A DNA stretch of 64,000 nucleotides from a bacterium (GTDB taxonomy: Bacteria; SZUA-79; Acidulodesulfobacterales; Acidulodesulfobacteraceae), in the NCBI GenBank assembly GCA_021850985.1, contig JAJZJX010000001.1, positions 1 to 64,000 of the forward strand. The letters are read 5' to 3'. The position numbers and the translations under genes were made by a program. Below are positions 56,691-63,012 of the stretch, piece by piece; the stretch's first letter is position 1; every line of letters begins with the position of its first letter. The notes beneath the pieces are model-generated. The model ran no database searches. It was not told the origin of the DNA and worked only from the letters and a program-made list of their open reading frames with translations.

Positions 56691-56719
56691 TTGAAAATAT
56701 TAATCTGACTGGCTATAAT
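56691..56719 (+). promoter_or_regulatory. sigma70-type promoter of the cytochrome c gene
   Basis: TTGAAA (56691-56696) and TATAAT (56714-56719) are separated by exactly 17 bp. The start of the cytochrome gene, with AAGGAGGT before it, lies 43 bp downstream of the -10. Confidence 0.7.
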
Positions 56720-56761
56720 AAAAATGTAACGTAAAACTAAAACTTTATAAGGAGGTTTAAA

Positions 56762-57118
56762 ATGTCCGTTAAAAAAATATTTTTGTTAACTTCTTTTTTA
56801 TTTTTTGCCGGATTTTTATTTATTTCCGTTAAACTTAGCTTTGCTTTGCATAAATCTTCAATAAAAACAAAACGCGAAATTAGCATATTAAAAGGCAAAA
56901 GGATTGTTTTAAAATCCGGATGCATCCGCTGCCATTCTTTCGTTAAGGGAAAAAGAACCGATAATATAGCAACTCTTGCGGGATGGGGAAATAAACATTT
57001 TTCGATTAAGCAGACGGAAAAGGCAATCAGAAGCTGCAGGATGGATCCTTACTGCTCTCAAATTTTAACTGATAAGCAGGTTAAATATGTTGCTTATTAT
57101 CTTAATTCTTTAAAATAA
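56762..57118 (+). CDS. periplasmic monoheme cytochrome c-like protein
   Basis: A 118-residue protein with an N-terminal signal or anchor helix (FLLTSFLFFAGFLFISVKLS) and one haem-binding CxxCH, SGCIRCHSFVKG at about residues 53-64. A second Cys pair (SCRMDPYC) and ILTDKQVKYVAYYLNSL end the protein, like small class I cytochromes. The Met in CRMDPYC is a possible sixth ligand. AGGAGGTTTAAA precedes the ATG. It is 20 bp upstream of the GHKL ATPase, perhaps only by chance. Confidence 0.8.
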   Translation: MSVKKIFLLTSFLFFAGFLFISVKLSFALHKSSIKTKREISILKGKRIVLKSGCIRCHSFVKGKRTDNIATLAGWGNKHFSIKQTEKAIRSCRMDPYCSQILTDKQVKYVAYYLNSLK

Positions 57119-57137
57119 AATCGGCAAAGAAACGCTA

Positions 57138-58697
57138 ATGGGCGAAACAAGAGTTAATTTACATCATTTATTGGAAGATATACGGGATTCCTATCCGTTT
57201 CCGCAGGAAGAGGTTATCATTACGGAACTCGTCGCAAATTCGCTCGATTCTCATGCAAGCGATATAAGGTTTATCGTCGATCCCGAAAAATATATTCTGA
57301 CCGTTACGGATAACGGTAAAGGAATGAATAAAAAAGAATTAGACGGATATCACAATATTGCTTCCACTACGAAAACAAGGGGCGTGGGTATCGGTTTTGC
57401 GGGCGTAGGCGCAAAATTATCCCTGTTAATAGCAAAAGAGGTCATTACGGAAACGGCAAGCGGTGATTTCCGCGGCGCAACAACTTGGAAATTGGAGAAT
57501 GACGAAAAAGCCCCATGGAAATATATACAGATAGAACCGGAAAATTCAAAAATGTCTAACTATCAAAACGGAACCGCGGTATCGATATTTTTCAGGTATA
57601 GTAATTCCGTGCTGCTAAACGCTGATTTTCTGAAAAAGACTATTCAAAAACATTTTTACACGATTCTTGATCCGACTTTTCAAACTGCATTAAGATTTAT
57701 TTATAAAAACGGCATCAATTTTTACGTGAACGAAGAAAAAATAAATTTATCTGAAATGATGGATTTTGAAAAGAGCAAAGCTTTTAAAATTCAATTTGGA
57801 AAAAAGGCGAAACCTGTAGGTATCGGTTTCATCAGAAAATATAAAGATCCGCTTGACGAAGAAAAAAGGGGTATGGCAATATCTACTTGCGGTAAAGTCA
57901 TCAAGCACGGGTGGGATTGGCTTGGAATTTCGACGAAAAATCCGGATTGCATATCGGGAGTAGTAGAAATGCCCGGCCTTTCGCTAATTTTAACAACAAA
58001 TAAAGCAGATTTTTTAAAAGATACGGCAAGTCTGCAAAAGTATTACCGCTATAGAAAAGCCGTTCAGGAAGTTATAGAACCTATTTTAAAAGAATTCGGC
58101 GAAATAAACGAATCCAGAGAAAAACCTGCAAAAGAATTGCGTCCGCTTGAAAAAGAAATTCGTGAAATTCTGGATAATATGCTTAAAGACTTCCCCGAAT
58201 TAGACCCTTTGTTCGGCAGAAGAAAAAAATTGGAAGCCGATAACGGCGTTTTAGACGATGCTTCAGCTTTAGAAAAAGGAACGGCGATAGAAGAAAAAGA
58301 TTCTGAAAGAACCGATATAAACAACGGCAATATAGGAAAAACCGAAGATGTCGAAGAAAGCGAAGATATAAAAAATCCCAAAAACAGACTTCCAGATTTA
58401 GATATAGATGCAGATGAACAAAAAAACGGTAAAATGCAGGAAGGAAAAAGAAAGCCGCCCGGATTAATGATCGGGTTTTACGATAATAAAGATTCAAATG
58501 AATTGGGAAAAATAGAAGAAGGAACAGTATGGATAAATAACGAGCATCCTGCTTTCAAGAAAATTGCAAAAAGCGGCGGAGAGAAATATCATATCGTCGT
58601 TTCAACCGCATTTGTTTTATCAGGATATCTTCAGGAACAGAAATCTTTGCAGGCATTTATAAACCGATTTTTATCTGACTGGGGAAAAGAAGTATGA
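57138..58697 (+). CDS. GHKL (HSP90/MutL/histidine-kinase-fold) ATPase, uncharacterised
   Basis: A 519-residue protein whose first 200 residues form a GHKL ATP-binding domain: N box TELVANSLDSHA (Glu30, Asn34, Asp37), G1 box DNGKGM (58-63) and G2 box GVGIGFAGVGAKLS (82-95). The arrangement resembles MutL/MORC-type ATPases more than sensor kinases; there is no phospho-acceptor His domain. Residues about 340-440 are acidic and Lys-rich, probably flexible, before a conserved-looking end (HPAFKKIAKSGGEKYHIVVS). Its stop overlaps the next start by ATGA, so the pair is translationally coupled. Confidence 0.75.
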   Translation: MGETRVNLHHLLEDIRDSYPFPQEEVIITELVANSLDSHASDIRFIVDPEKYILTVTDNGKGMNKKELDGYHNIASTTKTRGVGIGFAGVGAKLSLLIAKEVITETASGDFRGATTWKLENDEKAPWKYIQIEPENSKMSNYQNGTAVSIFFRYSNSVLLNADFLKKTIQKHFYTILDPTFQTALRFIYKNGINFYVNEEKINLSEMMDFEKSKAFKIQFGKKAKPVGIGFIRKYKDPLDEEKRGMAISTCGKVIKHGWDWLGISTKNPDCISGVVEMPGLSLILTTNKADFLKDTASLQKYYRYRKAVQEVIEPILKEFGEINESREKPAKELRPLEKEIREILDNMLKDFPELDPLFGRRKKLEADNGVLDDASALEKGTAIEEKDSERTDINNGNIGKTEDVEESEDIKNPKNRLPDLDIDADEQKNGKMQEGKRKPPGLMIGFYDNKDSNELGKIEEGTVWINNEHPAFKKIAKSGGEKYHIVVSTAFVLSGYLQEQKSLQAFINRFLSDWGKEV

Positions 58698-59155
58698 AAT
58701 TGCAGACAAAAGAAAAATATCCTTTAAAAATAACAAGAGACAAAATAACCGGAAGATACAAAGCCGCTACTTCGATAGGCAAACTTGACGACGAAACAAA
58801 AAATATCAGGCAGGAATTAAGTTTTATCGAAACCGACTATACGATTTTATTGAGCGATATAAGAGGATTGCTGTCGGAAGCCTCTATGCGTTCTAATAAG
58901 AAAGCAGATCCCCGTTTGTATTGGTTAATAGGCGAAAATATTCTGCGTTTTGTTGAAAGACTCGACGACCTCGGTTTTTATATTTTAAAGCAAAATAAAA
59001 CATTTGCGACGGATACCGGCATATCCGAAAGTTCTATAGGTAAAATAATTTCTTTCAAAAAAAGATTTTCAAAAATCTCTATGTTAGACCCTAATGTATC
59101 ATGGTCTAAATACAGGGATAATAAGGCTGCCGATAAGGCTTTGAAGAAAGCATAA
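58694..59155 (+). CDS. DUF1016 N-terminal-like helical protein
   Basis: A 153-residue protein beginning inside the stop of the GHKL gene. The middle and end, DPRLYWLIGENILRFVERL then GFYILKQNKTFATDTGISES, SSIGKIISFKKRF and VSWSKYRDN, resemble the helix-turn-helix-like N-terminal module of DUF1016/YhcG proteins (YWxIGxxI ... LSWxxY). The C-terminal PDDEXK nuclease of YhcG is absent. It may serve as a DNA-binding or specificity partner of the ATPase. Inference only. Confidence 0.55.
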   Translation: MKLQTKEKYPLKITRDKITGRYKAATSIGKLDDETKNIRQELSFIETDYTILLSDIRGLLSEASMRSNKKADPRLYWLIGENILRFVERLDDLGFYILKQNKTFATDTGISESSIGKIISFKKRFSKISMLDPNVSWSKYRDNKAADKALKKA

Positions 59156-59215
59156 ATTTAAATTTCTTTTCTAATGTCCGACCCTTTTATTATTCAATTA
59201 TGATAAAATAATTAT

Positions 59216-59554
59216 ATGTATTCATATGAAACCGATTCGTTTAAAAGGATTATTAGCAAAATAAAAACCGGAGCGGGAAGCAGTATAATAAGCGTCACGG
59301 CTTTCGGTTCGCGGGTAAGGGGCGATTTTTCGGAAGATTCCGATATGGACGTTCTCGTAGTCGTCGATAAAAAATCGCCTAAGGAAATTTCTTTTATAAA
59401 CGATATTTTTTATGAGGAAGAAATTAAGAGCGGTATTCCGTTTTCCGTAACAGTCGTTCCATTGCATTCATTTAATAGTAACAAAAGATTTAAAACAGGT
59501 TTTTATCAAAACATTAAAAAAGATGGGGTTGTTTTATATGGAATTAACCCGTGA
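59216..59554 (+). CDS. MNT-type nucleotidyltransferase domain protein
   Basis: A 112-residue minimal nucleotidyltransferase: TAFGSRVRGDFSEDSDMDVL (about 24-43) carries the GS...DxD signature. The end FKTGFYQNIKKDGVVLYG is typical of MNT antitoxins of MNT/HEPN pairs. The partner starts 17 bp before its stop. TAAAAT lies 6 nt before the ATG and no Shine-Dalgarno is present. Confidence 0.78.
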   Translation: MYSYETDSFKRIISKIKTGAGSSIISVTAFGSRVRGDFSEDSDMDVLVVVDKKSPKEISFINDIFYEEEIKSGIPFSVTVVPLHSFNSNKRFKTGFYQNIKKDGVVLYGINP

Positions 59555-59759
59555 CGAAAAAACGGCATTATCGGATTTAAGATTTCAAAAATCGAAAGAA
59601 ATGCTTGAAGATGCTTTATTCAACCTAAAATCAAAAAGATTTAAAACGTCGGCAAACAGAAGCTACTATTCCGTATATCATGCTGCAAGGTTGCTGCTTA
59701 TTCTAAAAGGCATAGACCCTGCAAAACATGACGGCGTCAAAACTATATTGATTTTTTAA
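59538..59759 (+). pseudogene. HEPN-domain protein truncated at the C-terminus
   Basis: The frame overlaps the MNT stop by 17 bp and reads MELTRDEKTALSDLRFQKSK, then SANRSYYSVYHAARLLLILK and GIDPAKHDGVKTILIF before a stop. The N-terminal half matches UPF0332-type HEPN toxins up to the KHSGV-like point, but the C-terminal half is missing. The end runs into the 3' end of the convergent small gene at 59743-59934. Confidence 0.6.
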
Positions 59760-59934
59760 TTTTATAAAAAAAAATCTTAGACTCTTCGAGCCATATTAAC
59801 GTTTCTTTTATAGTGAGCGGGCTGCCGCCTAAACGGTCATCTGACGATATAACTGTGTTATTATCGTTATTAGTATTGCAGTCTATTAAGTTATTTAAAT
59901 TATTGCGCTTGGGCGTAATTTTTTCTTTTTTCAT
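59743..59934 (-). CDS. small protein paired with a nucleotidyltransferase
   Basis: A 63-residue protein, basic at the start and ending SPLTIKETLIWLEESKIFFY then KIKKSI. Small proteins with an end like ETLxWLEExxxFFYKI often occur next to nucleotidyltransferase genes. It follows the 59944 gene by 9 bp on the same strand. Its 3' end overlaps the truncated HEPN by 17 bp. Function unknown. Confidence 0.5.
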   Translation of the reverse strand: MKKEKITPKRNNLNNLIDCNTNNDNNTVISSDDRLGGSPLTIKETLIWLEESKIFFYKIKKSI

Positions 59935-59943
59935 ATTTTCGGC

Positions 59944-60420
59944 TTATCGTTTTTTTAGTTCTTTAATATCCTCGTTATCTCTATCCCGTCCGGCAATAGA
60001 TTTTAAAGTTATCAAATCGTTTTTATTAATAACGTATATTTCAAAATCATCATATTTAATTATTTTTCTTCTTTCAAACAATTCGTCGAAATTCATTAAA
60101 GATTTTAAAAAAACATCCACGCTGTGATAAGGCTCATTTCGTTTATAAAAATTGAAAACAATCAAATTTTTTTCATCGACCCACCTTTTCCTTACGGTCT
60201 CTGATTTTATATCGTTAATATCGACCGGAAGCAAAGGAATCATATCAAGATTTTTTAACGCTTTTAAGAGTTTATCGAGGTTTTCTTCGCTTAAATCCAG
60301 TAAAATATCTATGTCGTAGGTTGACCTTATAACGCCGTAAATATTCACGGCATGCCCGCCGCCAAGAAGATACCTTACTTTATTTTGATATAATTCCGAA
60401 AAAAAATCGTCGTAAAACAT
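59944..60420 (-). CDS. nucleotidyltransferase-fold protein (AbiEii/DUF6036-like)
   Basis: A 158-residue protein with LLGGGHAVNIYGVIRSTYDI followed by DILLDLSEEN, the GG(x)A(x)...R.T.DiDi pattern of AbiEii-like and DUF6036-type nucleotidyltransferases. The second half (YHSVDVFLKSL, FEIYVINKNDLITLKSIAGR) is also typical, and the end is DREDI-like RDRDNEDIKELKK. With the small downstream gene it forms a probable two-gene module. A TATAAT lies 6 nt before the ATG within the 27-bp shared sequence. Confidence 0.72.
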   Translation of the reverse strand: MFYDDFFSELYQNKVRYLLGGGHAVNIYGVIRSTYDIDILLDLSEENLDKLLKALKNLDMIPLLPVDINDIKSETVRKRWVDEKNLIVFNFYKRNEPYHSVDVFLKSLMNFDELFERRKIIKYDDFEIYVINKNDLITLKSIAGRDRDNEDIKELKKR

Positions 60421-60426
60421 ATATTG

Positions 60427-60453
60427 ATTATATCAGATTTAAAAATAAAAATA
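60427..60453 (-). promoter_or_regulatory. 27-bp promoter-like sequence shared with 56605-56631
   Basis: Identical over 27 bp to 56605-56631. On the minus strand it ends with TATAAT exactly 6 nt before the ATG of the 59944 gene, and its upstream end overlaps the T-run of the porin terminator. Confidence 0.5.
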
Positions 60454-60474
60454 CCCGCTTTTTAGGGCGGGTAT
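60451..60474 (-). terminator. intrinsic terminator of the porin gene
   Basis: On the minus strand ATACCCGC pairs with GCGGGTAT across an 8-nt loop and is followed by TTTTATTTTT (60450-60441). It lies 40 bp beyond the porin stop at 60514. Confidence 0.85.
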
Positions 60475-60513
60475 CAGGGAGGTGCTAGAGAGAAAAGCTA
60501 TTGAGTTAATAGT

Positions 60514-62082
60514 CTAGAATGCAATTCTTGCCTGCATGAAAAAGGCGTTGGTCTGCCCCATCCACTGGCCGTAATCTTGATAATACGTCGAGCTTGCAGG
60601 TAAATCTCTATAATCTTTAGCATACAGATATTGATAATTCTGCCAGTCAGCAGTTAAAGTAACATGGCTATTAAGATGATACGCCAATCCTACTACGCCT
60701 CTTTGGAAATCAAAGGGATTTCCAGACGGTAAAGCATCACCGTTAGAATTGTAATTGGTATCTTGATAATAATATCTCTGAATAAGCCCGAAAACTCCGA
60801 ATTTAGTATTTGGGATATTGTAATATCCGAAAGCGTCGTATCCGTGTTCGACATTATGACCGTCATACAAGCTTGTGATTGGAGGCATTGTGCTTGAATT
60901 GTAGCATCCGTAAACACCGCCTTCTATTCCGCAATAACTGTCATTATCCCCGCTTTCGCCTGCGCCAGGTTGTACTGTGTGATTTATTGCATAATCATAC
61001 TGCAGCGCGATATTGGCATTCGGCGTTTTATAGTCGAGTACAGCCGAAACTCTCGTTTCAGGACTGTTTGTATTTGGACCTATAGCAGCATCTCCAAAAC
61101 TTGAATTATCTTCTGCCCAAGCGTAATATCCGCTAATGCTTAGTCCGTTTAGTGCAGAATCAGCTCCTAAAGGATAAATAGTTAATCTTGCCTGAGGAGA
61201 TTTCTGGTCAACGGTTTCATTGGCATGAAATGCGGCGTTATCAAAGAAACCGGTGTTATATGCAAGATAAACCCTTCCGTTCGCTCTGTATTTGCCGGAA
61301 ACGCCGAGTCCAGCCTGAGTAGATGTTACGTTTAAGAAACCCCACGGGGTTCTTTCCGCAACATGATAACCCAATAAACCGTCTTCCCATGCGACCATAG
61401 GAGTCGGAAACTGTCCTGCTTTTAAGTTGACTGTTAAACCGTTTGCGTCGTAAACATGATTGAACTGCAAAAATGCGTATTTCAATCTGAAATATTCGTT
61501 ACCGCCGGTAGAACCGCCGCTACTAGCACTGTTGTCTGATTTATTAATGTTGGGCGTAATTTTCAAAAACCAGTTATCCTGATGATACAGGAATATTAAA
61601 TATGCCCTGTTTACGTTAAACGCATTATAACCGTTGTTTCCGGTTGCAGGCGGATTTTCCTGAAGTTGCAGAGAACCTTCGGTTAGTCCCGTCTGGGTAT
61701 AATACCCGTAACCCATATAAATTAATGCGCCTAACGAAACATTCTTCGTCCACGCCGGAAGGGTTTCCCCCTTGACGGTTTTCAGCGAAGCCTCTAACTT
61801 CTTTTCCGTAGTTTTTAAATTGTTAATCTGCTTTGTAGTCTTTGCCGCATTCGGCTTCAACAGCTGATTGATGACGCTCTGTCCTACTTTTACCCTGCCG
61901 GGGCCGGGCGTTAAAAATATTTCGCCGGTGTTGGGGTTTTCGTAAAGGGCGGCTCCCGATGCGTAAGCCTTCCCTGCCCCGCTGAACGAAAAGACTAATG
62001 CCAGAACTGCGGCCGTTGCAAATATAAATGCCGGCAGCATGTTCAGCCGCATAGTCTTTTTTGTTTTGTTAATTTCGTACAT
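60514..62082 (-). CDS. outer-membrane porin with N-terminal coiled coil
   Basis: A 522-residue protein. After a signal peptide (about residues 1-41, FIFATAAVLALVFSFSGAGK then AYASGA) the mature part starts with a helix (INNLKTTEKKLEASLKTVKG) that can form a coiled coil, followed by beta-barrel sequence rich in Tyr, Asn and Gly. The C-terminal NAFFMQARIAF ends in Phe, as outer-membrane barrels do. It resembles porins with N-terminal coiled coils that trimerise or touch the wall. GAGAGGAGGAAGTC precedes the start, and a Pho-box-like repeat lies about 80 bp upstream. Confidence 0.75.
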   Translation of the reverse strand: MYEINKTKKTMRLNMLPAFIFATAAVLALVFSFSGAGKAYASGAALYENPNTGEIFLTPGPGRVKVGQSVINQLLKPNAAKTTKQINNLKTTEKKLEASLKTVKGETLPAWTKNVSLGALIYMGYGYYTQTGLTEGSLQLQENPPATGNNGYNAFNVNRAYLIFLYHQDNWFLKITPNINKSDNSASSGGSTGGNEYFRLKYAFLQFNHVYDANGLTVNLKAGQFPTPMVAWEDGLLGYHVAERTPWGFLNVTSTQAGLGVSGKYRANGRVYLAYNTGFFDNAAFHANETVDQKSPQARLTIYPLGADSALNGLSISGYYAWAEDNSSFGDAAIGPNTNSPETRVSAVLDYKTPNANIALQYDYAINHTVQPGAGESGDNDSYCGIEGGVYGCYNSSTMPPITSLYDGHNVEHGYDAFGYYNIPNTKFGVFGLIQRYYYQDTNYNSNGDALPSGNPFDFQRGVVGLAYHLNSHVTLTADWQNYQYLYAKDYRDLPASSTYYQDYGQWMGQTNAFFMQARIAF

Positions 62083-62425
62083 GACTTCCTCCTCTCTTTT
62101 AGTTTAAATTGCTCAATTTATATATTTTCACTTTCCTTACTTATTTTAACAAACGAATGTTACAAAATTATTACAGTTACGTTAAATTTTAGTAATATTT
62201 GATTTTTTATTAAAACTTATGCGTCAGCAATTAATAATATAAATTAAAAATTGTAAGGTGACAGGAAAATATAGTGTAATTAATGGTGGATTAATAAGGA
62301 GTGAAAATGAAAAGATTTATAGAAAATAAAAAAATTTATGGGGAAGTTTAAACTTTATTCAATACCGACAAACAATTAAACATATTTTGCGGAAAATTAT
62401 TCAGCCTAATTTTATATCTAATAAA
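62083..62425. other. intergenic region upstream of the porin
   Basis: A 343-bp AT-rich stretch. It contains the porin ribosome-binding site, the Pho-box-like repeat and, on the plus strand, AAGGAGTGAAA followed by a 14-codon frame starting at 62307 (MKRFIENKKIYGEV) that may be the first part of a lost gene. No other structure seen. Confidence 0.35.
62159..62176 (-). promoter_or_regulatory. Pho-box-like direct repeat upstream of the porin
   Basis: On the minus strand CTGTAATAATTTTGTAAC gives two 7-mers (CTGTAAT and TTGTAAC) with 11-bp periodicity, like PhoB half-sites CTGTCAT. It lies 77 bp before the porin start. The match is imperfect and no PhoB gene is in view. Confidence 0.3.
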
Positions 62426-62872
62426 TTACGAATATTGCATGGACTGAGACAAAACTTCCTTGCTATTTTTTTTATCTTTTGCAAAATCTGCGATAGAATA
62501 GGAGTTCAAAGCTTTAATTAGGATTTTTCTTATATCTACCCACATATAATGAACGTCGCAATTTCCTATTTCATTACAGGCGGATTTATTTACCGCACAT
62601 CGATTAAGCAAAATAGGACCGTCAATAATTTCTATGACCTGCTTTATAGTTATATTCTCTGGTTGAATGTTAAACGTGAATCCGCCCTTTGTGCCGGTGA
62701 AAGAGTTAACAATAGCACTTTTCGCCAGCGTTTGAAATATCTTAGACATAAAAGAAGCCGGAGAATTAGTATTTTTTGCTATATCTTTTACAAAGCATAC
62801 CGTTCCTGCAGGCTGTTTAGCCATATATACTAATCCTCTTATAGCATAATCGCTGGCTCTTGAAATATTCAT
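62426..62872 (-). CDS. Rrf2-family transcriptional regulator
   Basis: A 148-residue regulator of the Rrf2 (IscR/NsrR/RsrR) family: MNISRASDYAIRGLVYMAKQ (1-20), the winged-helix segment SPASFMSKIFQTLAKS (about 38-53) and GTKGGFTF (about 60-67). Three Cys occur as RCAVNKSACNEIGNC (about 92-106), the spacing that binds an Fe-S cluster in IscR/NsrR. It is predicted to sense oxidative, NO or Fe-S status. AGAGGTGTTTG precedes the start, and a 19-bp palindrome lies 16 bp upstream. Confidence 0.9.
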   Translation of the reverse strand: MNISRASDYAIRGLVYMAKQPAGTVCFVKDIAKNTNSPASFMSKIFQTLAKSAIVNSFTGTKGGFTFNIQPENITIKQVIEIIDGPILLNRCAVNKSACNEIGNCDVHYMWVDIRKILIKALNSYSIADFAKDKKNSKEVLSQSMQYS

Positions 62873-62887
62873 GCAAACACCTCTAAA

Positions 62888-62906
62888 TAAGATATGAATT
62901 ATCTTA
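62888..62906. promoter_or_regulatory. palindromic operator-like site upstream of the Rrf2 gene
   Basis: TAAGATATGAATTATCTTA is a perfect inverted repeat with 7-bp arms and a 5-bp centre, located 16 bp before the Rrf2 start. Rrf2 regulators often bind such AT-rich dyads and autoregulate. Confidence 0.45.
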
Positions 62907-62935
62907 TATTATTATATATTATAAGGTAAAAAAAT

Positions 62936-62976
62936 GCCCTATAAAAAATTAAGGGGGGTTAATTTTATTATAGGGC
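62936..62976. terminator. bidirectional stem-loop terminator after cydB
   Basis: GCCCTATAAAA pairs with TTTTATTATAGGGC around a GC-rich loop, with TTTTTT following on the plus strand and TTTTTTT on the minus strand. It lies between cydB and the Rrf2 gene. Confidence 0.7.
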
Positions 62977-63012
62977 TTTTTTGGGTAAAGGTTAAAATTT
63001 ATATATATAAAA

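Noticed and set aside
60451-60474. ATACCCGC palindrome as a member of the scattered repeat families
   Set aside because: It is followed by a T-tract just after the porin stop and matches no other copy in the window, so a terminator is the simpler call.
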